Positions 35,643-44,481 of a stretch of 64,000 nucleotides of DNA are shown here, in pieces; within the stretch, counting starts at the first letter, position 1; each line of letters starts with the position of its first letter. The stretch comes from Rhizobium sp. ASV8. GTDB lineage: Bacteria; Pseudomonadota; Alphaproteobacteria; Rhizobiales; Rhizobiaceae. The notes under the pieces are model-generated. The model did no database searches, had not been told where the DNA came from, and was given only the letters and a program-made list of their open reading frames with translations. Position numbers and translations under genes: made by a program. The stretch lies in the NCBI RefSeq assembly GCF_016429255.1, contig NZ_JAELUG010000012.1:19087-83086 (forward strand). Direction: 5' to 3'.

Positions 35643-35673
35643 AACATAAGCCCGCCATTGGCGGGCTTATGTT
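35643..35673 (-). terminator. Rho-independent terminator of the serine hydrolase operon
   Basis: Perfect 14-base arms AACATAAGCCCGCC and GGCGGGCTTATGTT with a 3-base loop. Read on the minus strand it begins 13 bases after the stop of the serine hydrolase gene and runs into TTTTG, the usual layout of an intrinsic terminator. The symmetric AA/TT ends may let it work on both strands. Confidence 0.85.
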
Positions 35674-35686
35674 CGACGCGACGGCG

Positions 35687-37294
35687 TCAGACTTCTTTGA
35701 ATGTCAGCCGCTTGGTGCGGTCGCTGTTGATGATCACGCCGCCTTGCGTAAATCGCAGGGTGAAGAGCCATGGCAGAACCCATGGGCATACCCGCCACTG
35801 GTCGTGCACGTCCACGCTCATAGGGTGGGCGAAAAAGAAATCCGCGCCATAAGCGACGAGCTTGACACGCTGCATGCCTTCCGGCGAGGAAAGACTCAGT
35901 TGCAGGTCGCGGCCGGCCATCCTGGTTTCGCCGCGAAAATCGCCCGATAGCGCATGGAAGGTGCGGTCCGCGAAGGCTTCCAGCGAGATGGCAGTGGGCG
36001 TGATGGGCACGAAACGGCGCACGCGGCCGAAACGTTCGGCAAGAATGGCGCCTTCGGATGCAGCTTTCAATGCAAAGGCGGGAATTGAGGCTTGCGGTTG
36101 CCATTTGCCGTTGTCCACGGCCAGGAGCGGCGCACCGCCCATATTCATGATCAGGCGCGGCTCGCCGTTACCCGTTTCGATCGCGAATGCGTCGTCTCCG
36201 CCTTCCTCGCGATAGGTGCCAGGGGCGATATCGAAACTGGCGTCGGGCCGTCCCGCCGCAATGCCCAGAAGATCGTGGGCGATGGTGCGCGCCAGCACAT
36301 AGGGCGCGAAATCGTCGTGGTTGGACAGCATGACAATACCGAGATCCGCTTCCTCGAAACGAACCGATTCCGAACGTGCTCCGGCAATCCAGCCGCCATG
36401 ACCGACCGATGTGAGCGGGCCGCTGGTATCCCGCACGAGGCCGTATCCATAGGGCGAGGCGTGGCCGTTGATCATGACACCGGCATCGGCCATGCGCTCG
36501 AACAGGGTTCTGTCGCCGACCTTGGGATCGCGCAGGTTCTGCTGCCAGAGGACCATGTCGCGCAGGCTGGAAACCATGCCGCCTTCGCCGCCGATGGCAA
36601 TCCCCCAGCCGGATTTGAGCCATTTGCCGTCCGGTCCTCGCCGATGATGTACGGCAAGGCGCGGCACGATATCGTCGTCGCGCGGCATCAATCGCGTGTC
36701 TTCCATGCCGAGCGGGCCGGTGATGCGCTCGTGCAGGAGATCGTTGAAACTCTTGCCCGAAACCTGCTCCAGAATTTCCGACAGCAGCAGGAAATTGCTG
36801 TTGCTGTATAAAAGATCGTGGCCGGGCTCGAAATTCAGCGCGCTTTGGCGACCGACCACGCCGCAGGCATAGGCGCGTGAGGAAGGGGCGAGGATTGGTA
36901 CGCCGCCGATTGTCATCATCTCCAGAATGTCGCGCAGACCGCTCGTGTTGGACGCGAGATGATGCAGCGTTACGGGCCACTCAAAGTGTGGCAACCAGGG
37001 TAGATGCTTTTGAACCGGGTCCTGCATCGACAACAGGCCCTCGCGCTCCAGCATCAAAAGCAGGCAGGTGGTGAACTGCTTGCTCTGCGAGGCGATACGC
37101 ACGACCGAACGGCTCGACAGAGGCAATCCGTTGGCGATGTCGGCCATGCCGTAGCTTGCCTCATGCACCACCTTGCCGCCAGACAGCACGGCCAGCATCA
37201 CGCCCGGCGAATTTTCGCCGCTCCAAGTGCGGAAATAGGGGTCGATACGGCCGGCGAGGGTGCCAGCTTCGAGAATGGGAAAGCTTGCGGTCAT
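35687..37294 (-). CDS. Serine hydrolase, D-aminopeptidase (DAP)-like
   Basis: A 535-residue penicillin-binding-protein-like (S12, class C beta-lactamase fold) hydrolase. The active-site motifs are SQSK in VRIASQSKQFTTCLLLMLER, YSN in LLYSNSNFLLLSEIL and HGGWIAG. After the catalytic domain (about residues 10-340), about 190 residues form an additional beta-rich part (from about 345), the plan of D-aminopeptidase from Brucella/Ochrobactrum (about 520 residues). I chose the ATG at 37294; a longer frame to 37462 adds sequence that does not look like protein. No signal peptide is evident, so it is probably cytosolic. It sits downstream of a peptide-binding protein gene, which suggests hydrolysis of imported D-amino-acid peptides or amides. 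Confidence 0.88.
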   Translation of the reverse strand: MTASFPILEAGTLAGRIDPYFRTWSGENSPGVMLAVLSGGKVVHEASYGMADIANGLPLSSRSVVRIASQSKQFTTCLLLMLEREGLLSMQDPVQKHLPWLPHFEWPVTLHHLASNTSGLRDILEMMTIGGVPILAPSSRAYACGVVGRQSALNFEPGHDLLYSNSNFLLLSEILEQVSGKSFNDLLHERITGPLGMEDTRLMPRDDDIVPRLAVHHRRGPDGKWLKSGWGIAIGGEGGMVSSLRDMVLWQQNLRDPKVGDRTLFERMADAGVMINGHASPYGYGLVRDTSGPLTSVGHGGWIAGARSESVRFEEADLGIVMLSNHDDFAPYVLARTIAHDLLGIAAGRPDASFDIAPGTYREEGGDDAFAIETGNGEPRLIMNMGGAPLLAVDNGKWQPQASIPAFALKAASEGAILAERFGRVRRFVPITPTAISLEAFADRTFHALSGDFRGETRMAGRDLQLSLSSPEGMQRVKLVAYGADFFFAHPMSVDVHDQWRVCPWVLPWLFTLRFTQGGVIINSDRTKRLTFKEV

Positions 37295-37364
37295 GATTTG
37301 CCTTCGCAACGCGATTGGAACGGAAAGCGCCGCATCTCGTTTTGAAATGCGGCGTAGGGCCTCG

Positions 37365-38888
37365 TCAGTTCTTGACCTGAACGTTCCAGAAATATGGCCA
37401 GGGCGACGGGTTGAAGCCACCGAGTTTCGGCGACGCCGCCGAAAGGGCGCTGAAATCACCAATCTTGACGACGGGTGCCTGTTCGAAGATCAGCTTCTGC
37501 AAGTCGGCCCACAATTTCACCCGTTCGTCCTGCGAGGTCGCGCGATTAAAGGCATCGAGCGCCTTTTCCTTCTCCGGCGTATCCCACCAGCCGCCGGCGG
37601 TCTTGGACAGGATGAAGTTCAGTGCCGGTTCCGGCAGGAAGGGGCTGTGGGTAATGAACACATCCCACAATTCCGGCTTCTTGTTGCGCTGGATCATGGT
37701 CGCCCAGTCGCTGACCTGAAGGTCGACCTTGAAACCGGCCTGTTCCAGATACATCTGCGCGACCTGCGCCATTTTGTAATGAAACTCGTACTGGCGGCTG
37801 GTCAGGATGCGCAGCGGCGTGCCGTCGTAGCCGGCTTCGTCCAGAAGCGCTTTGGCCTTTTCCGGGTCGGCAAGATTGTAATTCTCGGTGCCGATATCCG
37901 TGTGCCAGATATAGTTCTTCGGATACATGGCTGCCTCGACGGCATAGAATTTCGGGTCGCCGAAACCTGCCGCCAGCATGTCGGCCTCACTCAGCGCCAT
38001 CTGCACGGCCTTGCGGATCTTCGGGTTCTTGAGCGGGCCTTCCTTGTTGTTCATGACGAAGATCGGCCAGCCGAAATGATCGAGCAGGACCGGCTTGTCC
38101 GCACCCTGTTCCAGGCGCTGATAGGATTCCACCGGCAGAGAGTCGACATAGTCGTACTGGCCGGAAATTGCGGCCTCGACCCGTGTGTTGGCATCGGGGA
38201 GCGGCGCGAAGCGGATTTCGTTCGCCTCGGCGATGCGTGCGCCGCCGAAACCATCCGCCTTTTCTGTGCGGGACTTGTAATCGTCGAAACGCACGAGCTG
38301 GATATATTGATCCGGCTTGTGCTCCTTGAGCTTGTAGGGGCCCGTGCCGATCACTTCCTTCAGCGGCATTGCCAGCGCATCGGTCGGCATGATCACGGCG
38401 GCGGAATTGTTGAAGGCGAGAAGCGAAAGGAGCGGCGCATAGGGTTGGGTGAGGGTGATCGTCACCGTATCGTCAGCGGTCTTGGCGACCGATTTGATAT
38501 AGACGGCCGTTTGCTTGCCGCGCGAGGCGACGTCCAGCCAGCGCTTAAGCGAGGCGACGACGTCGTCCGCAGTCATCTCGCGTCCGTTGTGAAACTTGAT
38601 GCCCTGACGCAGTTTGATCGCATAGACCGTGCCGTCCTCGCTCACCTCGGGCATGGATTGCGCCAGAAGCGGCGTGACGTTCCATTTGCTGTCGAAGGTG
38701 AACAGCGTTTCGAAAATGTGCTGCGAGATCATGCCGACCAGATCCGTTGCACTCACCATCGGGTCGAGCGAGGCCGGTTCACCGATGGTCGCGACATTGA
38801 TCACCCCGCCTTGTTGCTGTGCGAGAGCGGCAGGCGCTGAAAAGGCCAGAAGCGAGGTTGTGACATAGGCAAGTTTCAGGAAATTCAT
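37365..38888 (-). CDS. Peptide-type ABC transporter substrate-binding protein
   Basis: A 507-residue periplasmic binding protein of the DppA/OppA family (SBP_bac_5). The signal peptide is MNFLKLAYVTTSLLAFSAPA with cleavage near ALAQQQ. Family marks include GEPASLDPMVSATD, SMPEVSEDGTVYAIKLRQGI and the KFHNGREMTADDVV loop. GGGAGGAG precedes the ATG. No permease or ATPase genes accompany it in this window, so it must work with a transporter encoded elsewhere. The serine hydrolase gene follows 70 bases downstream in the same direction. Confidence 0.93.
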   Translation of the reverse strand: MNFLKLAYVTTSLLAFSAPAALAQQQGGVINVATIGEPASLDPMVSATDLVGMISQHIFETLFTFDSKWNVTPLLAQSMPEVSEDGTVYAIKLRQGIKFHNGREMTADDVVASLKRWLDVASRGKQTAVYIKSVAKTADDTVTITLTQPYAPLLSLLAFNNSAAVIMPTDALAMPLKEVIGTGPYKLKEHKPDQYIQLVRFDDYKSRTEKADGFGGARIAEANEIRFAPLPDANTRVEAAISGQYDYVDSLPVESYQRLEQGADKPVLLDHFGWPIFVMNNKEGPLKNPKIRKAVQMALSEADMLAAGFGDPKFYAVEAAMYPKNYIWHTDIGTENYNLADPEKAKALLDEAGYDGTPLRILTSRQYEFHYKMAQVAQMYLEQAGFKVDLQVSDWATMIQRNKKPELWDVFITHSPFLPEPALNFILSKTAGGWWDTPEKEKALDAFNRATSQDERVKLWADLQKLIFEQAPVVKIGDFSALSAASPKLGGFNPSPWPYFWNVQVKN

Positions 38889-39491
38889 GGTGTTCTCCTC
38901 CCGAGAAATACCATTATTATGGAATAATAGTTATAATTCGAGAATACTGAAGCGAACTACGGCAAGTCAATAGACGTGGAGCACAACAAAAGCCGGGTGG
39001 TATAAAATTTCCGAATTGGCGAATTTGCTCCCGGTGCCGGGAGCTGAAACGGAGGACTGACGCCTACGTCACCCTGTCCGGGTAATCTTCACGAACCTGG
39101 GTGGGTTCAAGGATTGGGCGCGACCCTCGAACGAACCCCACGCGGCCCTCATCCACCCGGATTGAGACCGTCTTCGGCCTTTGGGTCGGGCGACATGATT
39201 TTTGTGCACCATGCCAACGCTATCGCGGCCGGCTCTCAATACGAGGCCGATACTGAGTGCTTCTGAAAGATGACGCGAAACGCCGTAGGGGTTTTCATTG
39301 CAGCTGCATCAGGACAGAACGCGAGCAATGATGTTCGGTCGCTTTGCTGCGCTCACGCGCTAGAAGGCAATCTTGTAAAGCGAGAGAGGTTCAATGATCG
39401 TAGCCGAGGGAATGATGCTAACCGGTTTGGCTGGACGATCGTCATTGGCCAAACCGGCCGCAGCCGATGGAGTACCGCGTTGGGTGGAGGC
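38889..39491. other. Intergenic region upstream of the peptide-binding protein gene
   Basis: About 600 bases with no supportable gene. It carries the promoter of the binding-protein gene at its left end, including the AT-rich inverted repeat at 38915-38929. The remainder shows only short frames. Confidence 0.35.
38915..38929 (-). promoter_or_regulatory. AT-rich inverted repeat upstream of the binding-protein gene
   Basis: TATTATGGAATAATA, perfect 6-base arms with a 3-base spacer, 27 bases before the start codon at 38888. The position fits an operator or a -10 region overlapped by an operator. No regulator gene lies next to it, so the cognate protein is unknown. Confidence 0.45.
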
Positions 39492-39854
39492 TTACCAGGC
39501 GTCGGGCTCACGAACCATATGGATTATGTTTGCCGAGTTGGTGATCCATCCGCCCCTGAAGCCGTCAGCAAGTGGTTCGATTTGATCGCACCTCGTCACG
39601 CCTGATTTTGAGAGATGTTCGGCGGCAGCATCAAAGTTGTCAGTAAACAGCTCCAGCCAGACTTCAGCCTGGCTCATTCTGGGTTCCGCAGCGATCCAGA
39701 GTTTGTTTGGACCAAGCTCGAAACCAATATCCGGTGCCTTATCGGTAATGGGAACGAGCCCAATGGTGTCCCGATAAAAAGCTACCGTCGCCTCGTATTG
39801 ATGAGGCGGCACCTTGATCGCGATATCGATGCCTCCATAAAGCTTTGCAGCCAA
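39492..39854 (-). CDS. VOC (glyoxalase/bleomycin-resistance) family protein
   Basis: A 120-residue single-domain vicinal-oxygen-chelate protein. The two beta-alpha-beta-beta-beta modules are visible: an N-terminal DIAIKVPPHQYEATVAFYRD followed by TIGL, and a C-terminal AAEHLSKSGVTRC followed by FRGGWITNSANIIHMVRE. It is transcribed with an AHSA1-type protein 26 bases upstream and divergently from an ArsR regulator, a common rhizobial trio. The substrate is not predictable. Confidence 0.85.
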   Translation of the reverse strand: MAAKLYGGIDIAIKVPPHQYEATVAFYRDTIGLVPITDKAPDIGFELGPNKLWIAAEPRMSQAEVWLELFTDNFDAAAEHLSKSGVTRCDQIEPLADGFRGGWITNSANIIHMVREPDAW

Positions 39855-39880
39855 TGCCTTTCTCCTTTTCCTGTCTGGTT

Positions 39881-40363
39881 CTAATCTCGGGGTCGCGCGG
39901 GCACGCCCTTCATTTCGCTGGTGTAATATCCCTCACGCAGATTGATGCCGTATTCCGCGAATGCCTTCAGGCAACACAGCATCTGGGTCCAACCTTCGCA
40001 GTTGATGTAGCTCTGCTTCAGTCCTGCATCCTCTGTGCGCCAAATGCCCTCGCGGATCGTCACCATCGTGGCGCAATCGTCCAAAGGCTCGAAACGCATC
40101 TCGATCTTGGTTTGGTAGTCCGCTTCAGCCCGCGCCGAGTTTGCACTCCAGCGTAATAGGATCCTTCGATCCTTCTCGATTGTTTCGACCTCGACGGGGA
40201 CATTGCCCCACCAGATCACCGTGGTCCCCTCGATGAGCGGCGCGCTCGACCCACCGCCGGTTGTCACAAAGTAGCCGGAGAGTTTTGTCGGGTTGACGAC
40301 CGCATCGAAGACCTCAGGCACCGGCCGACCAATGCGTGCATTGACACTAAATTCGTAGGCCAT
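39881..40363 (-). CDS. AHSA1/SRPBCC domain protein
   Basis: A 160-residue START-like protein of the AHSA1 type. Typical marks are SVNARIGRPVPEVFDAVVNP near the N terminus, VEVETIEKDRRILLRW in the middle and the C-terminal helix CEGWTQMLCCLKAFAEYGIN. Such proteins often lie beside ArsR regulators and may bind hydrophobic ligands. The ATG at 40363 follows a G-rich ribosome binding site (GGGGGATGGG). It is divergent from the ArsR gene across the palindrome at 40397-40416. Confidence 0.87.
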   Translation of the reverse strand: MAYEFSVNARIGRPVPEVFDAVVNPTKLSGYFVTTGGGSSAPLIEGTTVIWWGNVPVEVETIEKDRRILLRWSANSARAEADYQTKIEMRFEPLDDCATMVTIREGIWRTEDAGLKQSYINCEGWTQMLCCLKAFAEYGINLREGYYTSEMKGVPARPRD

Positions 40364-40396
40364 CCCATCCCCCCAATGCTTGAATGTCGGCAAAAT

Positions 40397-40416
40397 ATGT
40401 TATAAAAATATAACAT
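40397..40416. promoter_or_regulatory. ArsR-type operator candidate overlapping a start codon
   Basis: ATGTTATAAAAATATAACAT, perfect 8-base arms around four A residues. It lies between the divergent AHSA1 and ArsR genes, and its right edge covers the first two bases of the ArsR ATG at 40415. Symmetry, AT content and place fit an ArsR-family operator acting on both genes. Confidence 0.7.
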
Positions 40417-40735
40417 GTCAAGTGAACCAAATGGCGATCTCGTTTTCAAGGCTCTGGCTCATCCGTTCCGGCGAAGATTGCTGGATCAAATCAGGGACGA
40501 GCCGAAAACAACCGGCAACCTATGCGAGGCGCATCCGGGCGTGGACCGCTGCACGGTGATGCAGCACTTGAGGATATTGGAGGAGGCCGGCCTGGTCATC
40601 GCCAAACGGGAGGGGCGTGAACGGTGGAACCATCTCAACGCTTTGCCCATCAAGGCGATCTCGGACCGCTGGATCAGTCAATATGCCAACCATGCACTGA
40701 GCGTGTTGGAGATGCTGAGCAATGATCTTGCATGA
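40415..40735 (+). CDS. ArsR-family helix-turn-helix regulator
   Basis: A 106-residue winged-helix regulator of the ArsR/SmtB type (ALAHPFRRRLLDQIRDEPKT, then CEAHPGVDRCTVMQHLRILE and EAGLVIAKREGRERWNHLNA). No cysteine metal site of the classic CxCxxC type is present, so it probably senses something other than arsenite. No ribosome binding site can be found before the ATG; an AT-rich palindrome ends at the start codon, which suggests a leaderless or nearly leaderless mRNA and tight autorepression. It is divergent from the AHSA1 and VOC genes, its likely targets. Confidence 0.9.
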   Translation: MSSEPNGDLVFKALAHPFRRRLLDQIRDEPKTTGNLCEAHPGVDRCTVMQHLRILEEAGLVIAKREGRERWNHLNALPIKAISDRWISQYANHALSVLEMLSNDLA

Positions 40736-40933
40736 ATTCGGACGCGCTTCGCGTGTCTCCGAATTTGCCAATTCAGGCTCTCACAAGCTGCTTCGCCAAA
40801 GACTTGTCCTGAAGCCGACCGATGCGGCTTCTCCCTGGTTTCTGGTCGACCGCAAACGATCATATCGGCTAAACGCCAGTATCGATTGAGTTCGGCCAAT
40901 ATTCCCAACGGGCGGGAAACCTTGACATGAGGT

Positions 40934-41617
40934 TCATCGACCTGGGATGGCGGCACGCATTTCGATGAATTTGAATACCCGCCCGAGGACCGCGCCCATC
41001 AACAAGTAGATTGTTCCGGCTATGAGGAAGGTTTCAAACGGAGCATAGCTGCGCGCGACGAAGACGCGGGCCGCACCCGTCATTTCCATGACAGTGACAG
41101 CGCTTGCGAGCGTGGAACCCTTCATGACCAGGACGAGTTCATTGCCGATGGGTGGAAGGATTGCCCGGTAGGCCTGCGGAAGAAGGATCTTGAGCAGAAG
41201 CACGCCTCGATGCAGCCCAAGGGCGCTTCCGGCTTCGGACTGCCCCTGCGGGATCTGACGGATCGCGCCCGCAAGCAGCTCGGCTGAATAGGCGGCAGAG
41301 TTGAGGCCGATTGCGAGGATCGCGCAATAGATCGGGCTTCGAAGAACCGGCCAGAGGAAACTATGGCGCACAGCCTCAATCTGTCCCAGCCCGTAATACA
41401 CAATGAAGAGCTGGACGAGCAGCGGGCTTCCTCTGATCAGGAACGTGTAGGTGGAGACGGTAAATCGCAGCAGCCGGCTTGCGGATGTGAGCGCGAGCGC
41501 AAGAGGCAGAGCCAGAATTTGACCCACCACGAAGCTCACGATCGTAATGAGGACGGTAAGAGCGAACCCGTTCTTGACGGCCAGGAATGCGGGTGCGAAG
41601 AGCTCGAGCGACAACAT
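40934..41617 (-). CDS. Polar amino acid ABC transporter permease (second of pair)
   Basis: A 227-residue inner-membrane permease of the HisM/GlnP family. Membrane helices, the FLIRGSPLLVQLFIVYYGL segment and the coupling loop GQSEAGSALGLHRGVLLLKI are seen. It lies 4 bases after the other permease gene and is the last gene of the operon. Together they form a heterodimeric channel. No ATPase gene is present in the cluster. Confidence 0.92.
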   Translation of the reverse strand: MLSLELFAPAFLAVKNGFALTVLITIVSFVVGQILALPLALALTSASRLLRFTVSTYTFLIRGSPLLVQLFIVYYGLGQIEAVRHSFLWPVLRSPIYCAILAIGLNSAAYSAELLAGAIRQIPQGQSEAGSALGLHRGVLLLKILLPQAYRAILPPIGNELVLVMKGSTLASAVTVMEMTGAARVFVARSYAPFETFLIAGTIYLLMGAVLGRVFKFIEMRAAIPGR

Positions 41618-41621
41618 GGCG

Positions 41622-42293
41622 TTACCTCAGATGCGGGGTCAGGCGGGATTCGTACATTTTCAGAAGAAGCGTCGAGACAGCCGTGATCAGCACGTAGAGG
41701 GCGGCGGCGGCGAGATAGAAAGCGAGCGGCTGATGGGTGGCACCCGCTGCCACGACAGATTTCCGCATGAGTTCCTCGAGCCCGACGACGGAGACAAGAG
41801 CGCTCTCCTTCAGGATGACCAGCCACTGATTTCCAAGCCCCGGAAGGGCCCGTGCCATCATCTGGGGCATGACGACGAGGCGAAAGGCGCGCGCCCGGCG
41901 CAATCCCAGGGAAAGAGCTGCCTCCCATTGGCCGGCAACCACGCTTAGGAGCGCGCCTCGTAGGATCTCCGTCAGGTAGGCTGCCGCGACGATGGAAAGG
42001 GAGGCAATGCCGGCGCTCAACCCGTCGACCTCGACATATTGGCCGGCCAATTTCGTAAGCAGCACGGTGCCGCCGTAGAATATGAGGAATATGACGAGCA
42101 GTTCGGGAAGGCCCCGAATGAGCCCGATATAGCCCATGATGACACGGCGAATTGCGGGAGGTCCGTAGACCGTAAGCGGCGCAAGGATTGCGGCGATGAT
42201 AAAGCCGATGATGAAGCTTCCGACCGCTACCGCAAGGGTCATCAGGAGTCCCTGCATCAGTTGGCCTTGATATTGCTGGACCGCGTCAAGCAT
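41622..42293 (-). CDS. Polar amino acid ABC transporter permease (first of pair)
   Basis: A 223-residue permease of the HisQ/GlnP family (GLLMTLAVAVGSFIIGFIIA, then IGLIRGLPELLVIFLIFYGG, coupling loop GQWEAALSLGLRRARAFRLV). The start at 42293 follows GGAGAG and lies inside the end of the M20 peptidase gene, which it overlaps by 8 bases, so translation is coupled. The frame extends to 42356, but that part runs within the peptidase gene. Confidence 0.92.
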   Translation of the reverse strand: MLDAVQQYQGQLMQGLLMTLAVAVGSFIIGFIIAAILAPLTVYGPPAIRRVIMGYIGLIRGLPELLVIFLIFYGGTVLLTKLAGQYVEVDGLSAGIASLSIVAAAYLTEILRGALLSVVAGQWEAALSLGLRRARAFRLVVMPQMMARALPGLGNQWLVILKESALVSVVGLEELMRKSVVAAGATHQPLAFYLAAAALYVLITAVSTLLLKMYESRLTPHLR

Positions 42294-43656
42294 GCAGGCT
42301 CTCCGGTGCTCTGTCTTCGGCAGCATCGGCAAGCAGAGTGAAGAAATCAGCGGCAAAGCCGATCATCTTCGCAAACTGCGCAGTCAGGATATTCTCGTCG
42401 GGAGAATGAAGCATGGCACCGTGGTGGGTGAGGCCTGCACCAAACAGCGTCGCGCCGAACTTGTGCACGAATGGGTGGGCAAGTCCCGATGCTGCGGAAC
42501 TGGGTTGAATGATTGCCGGGCGCTCGAACCATTTCTCAAGAAGCGCTGCGCCCATTTCGACGACAGAGTGCGTCGGATCGCTTCTGACGCCGAGCACCTC
42601 CGCATCGAGGATGGTCAGCTCGATATCCTCGAAATGGTGCTGGTCCAAGTGCTTGCGGAGCAGTTCGGCAATGCGCAGCGGGTGTTGCCCCGGCGCCAGA
42701 CGGAAGTCGAGCTTCACCTGACCTGCGCAAGGCAAGACGGTTTTCGCGCCTTGCCCGCCATAACCGCCGTGGAAGCCGTTAACGTTGAGACAGGGCTCGA
42801 AGTTGAGATGCGCGTAGAAATTCTCTGGCCCCACGCCGCCAAGAAGGCGTTGGCCACCGGTCTCGGCCTGAAGATCGGCCAACGGGAACGGGGGTACTGC
42901 CGTAAGCTCCTTGCTGCGCCCGTCCGGCTCGATGATATCGTCGTAAAATCCGTCGATCAGAATTCGTCCGGAGGCGTCACGCAGGGAGGACACCGCCGCG
43001 GCAAGTCGCCAGAGCGGGTTGTCGAATATCGCGCCAAGGCTGGAATGCAGGTCCGCCCGGGCCGTGCGGCACTGAAGTTCGACTGCAAGTATGCCTTTGA
43101 AGCCCATCAGGATGATCGGTCGTCCCGACTTGTCGACCTCGCCATATTCCCACCAGCAGATATCTGCCTTTGTATCTGAAAACCTGTTTTCGAGAAAACG
43201 CGTGAGCGACGGGCTGCCGATCTCCTCTTCGCCTTCGACGATCCATATCAGCTTGAACGGCAGGGCTTCAGGCCGATCCGCGCGGAACGCGCGCCATCCT
43301 GCCAGGCGACTGACAAATTCGCCCTTGTCGTCAGCCGCACCGCGGCCATAGAGACGACCGTCACGCTCGGAAAGCGCAAATGGCGGGTCGGTCCATAGAT
43401 CGGTCGGATCCTCGGGCTGGACGTCATAGTGATTGTAGATGAGCAGCGTGAAGGGACCGTCGCCTGTCTCGCCAACCACGAAGGGTCCGACGTCTCCAGG
43501 ATGCTGCTCGGTCAGGAAGCCGGCATCCTTGAGCAGGCTTTCGACCTTGTCGGCGCAGGCCGCAAGACCTTCCGCCCGCGCGCTCACCGATGGAATGGCG
43601 ACGAGGGTGGTGAGATCATCCTTTGCGGCGGTCAGGATTTCGGGACGTATTTGCAT
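42286..43656 (-). CDS. M20-family metallopeptidase/deacylase
   Basis: A 456-residue M20 hydrolase (dipeptidase/ArgE/DapE clan). Metal ligands are visible in LLIYNHYDVQPEDP (His, Asp), the bridging Asp in AADDKGEFVSR, the catalytic Glu pair in WIVEGEEEIGSPSL, and the C-terminal His in GLTHHGAMLHSPDENI. The lid domain interrupts it in the middle. It is coupled to the ABC permease genes and lies after the binding-protein gene, so it probably cleaves the imported ligand, such as an N-acyl amino acid or dipeptide. Confidence 0.9.
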   Translation of the reverse strand: MQIRPEILTAAKDDLTTLVAIPSVSARAEGLAACADKVESLLKDAGFLTEQHPGDVGPFVVGETGDGPFTLLIYNHYDVQPEDPTDLWTDPPFALSERDGRLYGRGAADDKGEFVSRLAGWRAFRADRPEALPFKLIWIVEGEEEIGSPSLTRFLENRFSDTKADICWWEYGEVDKSGRPIILMGFKGILAVELQCRTARADLHSSLGAIFDNPLWRLAAAVSSLRDASGRILIDGFYDDIIEPDGRSKELTAVPPFPLADLQAETGGQRLLGGVGPENFYAHLNFEPCLNVNGFHGGYGGQGAKTVLPCAGQVKLDFRLAPGQHPLRIAELLRKHLDQHHFEDIELTILDAEVLGVRSDPTHSVVEMGAALLEKWFERPAIIQPSSAASGLAHPFVHKFGATLFGAGLTHHGAMLHSPDENILTAQFAKMIGFAADFFTLLADAAEDRAPESLHA

Positions 43657-43671
43657 GGTTCCTCCATGATT

Positions 43672-43693
43672 GGGAGGCGGCAGGCCGCCTCCC
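43672..43693 (-). terminator. Hairpin between the binding-protein and peptidase genes
   Basis: GGGAGGCGG and CCGCCTCCC (perfect 9 bases) with a CAGG loop. On the minus strand it follows the binding-protein stop by 8 bases and overlaps the leader of the M20 gene. It probably protects or attenuates the mRNA so that binding protein exceeds permease, a common pattern in ABC operons. Confidence 0.65.
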
Positions 43694-43701
43694 TCAGGAC
43701 A

Positions 43702-44481
43702 TCACTTCTTCGATACGTCGTAGCCGAACCATTTCTCAGCGATGGTCTTGACCGTTCCGTCCTTGAGCATGGCTTCGACCGCGCCGTCTACCTTGGTCTT
43801 GAGCTCGGATTTGCCCTTCGCCATGGCGACGCCCTGGCCCTTGCCGAATTCGGCGAAGTCCGCGCCGGTCAACAATGGACCTGCATAGACCAGCTTGTCC
43901 TTGCCGCGCTCCTTGACGAGCGGTTCCCATGCGGAGCGCTCCATCAGGCCGGCATCGATGCGGCCGGCAGTAAGATCGTCGGCCACCTGGTCGGGGCGAT
44001 CGTAGACATGGACGTCGGCGTCCGGGAAATGCGCGCGGATCACCTGCTCGTGGGTGGTCCCGCTCTGCACGCCGATCGATGCCTTGGCGAGAGCCTTGCT
44101 CAGGTCGGCTGCGGATTTCGCCGATGCCGCTTCGCTGCCGGGCGCTACCACGATCGCATTCGGCGCATCCGCATAGGCGGCCGAAAAGTCGACTTTTTGC
44201 GAGCGCTCGTCGTTGATCGAGACGCCTGAGATGACGAGATCGAACTTGCCGATCTGCAGCCCTGGCAGAAGACCGTCATAGGCCTGGTTTTGCCAGGCGC
44301 AGGTCGCGGCGATGCGCTTGCAGATCTCGTCGCCGACGTCCTTGTCGAAACCGATGATTTTGCCGCTGCCGTCAACGGATTCCCACGGCGGGTAGTCGGC
44401 ACTGGTGCCGATGCGCAATTCGTCCGCGGACGCAATGCTGGCGAGCAGTGCGAGCCCAATTGCAATAGTCATTCGCTTCAT
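43702..44481 (-). CDS. Amino acid ABC transporter substrate-binding protein
   Basis: A 259-residue family 3 periplasmic binding protein. The signal peptide is MTIAIGLALLASIASADE. Marks are LRIGTSADYPPWESVDGSGK, IIGFDKDVGDEICKRI, and KFDLVISGVSINDERSQKVD. The two Cys in EICKRIAATCAW may form a disulfide. The ATG at 44481 follows AAAGGGGA and is preferred over a longer frame. It precedes the M20 peptidase and permease genes; the ligand is likely an amino acid derivative. Confidence 0.93.
   Translation of the reverse strand: MKRMTIAIGLALLASIASADELRIGTSADYPPWESVDGSGKIIGFDKDVGDEICKRIAATCAWQNQAYDGLLPGLQIGKFDLVISGVSINDERSQKVDFSAAYADAPNAIVVAPGSEAASAKSAADLSKALAKASIGVQSGTTHEQVIRAHFPDADVHVYDRPDQVADDLTAGRIDAGLMERSAWEPLVKERGKDKLVYAGPLLTGADFAEFGKGQGVAMAKGKSELKTKVDGAVEAMLKDGTVKTIAEKWFGYDVSKK

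Larger units (their letters stand above)
35167..35686. other. Convergent intergenic region between ureohydrolase and serine hydrolase genes
   Basis: About 520 bases without a supportable gene. The last 80 bases hold two strong hairpins, listed separately. The rest shows only short frames. Confidence 0.4.

Noticed and set aside
37260..38840. Plus-strand frame of 526 codons opposite the peptide-binding protein gene
   Set aside because: The opposite strand encodes a complete, well-recognised binding protein with a signal peptide.
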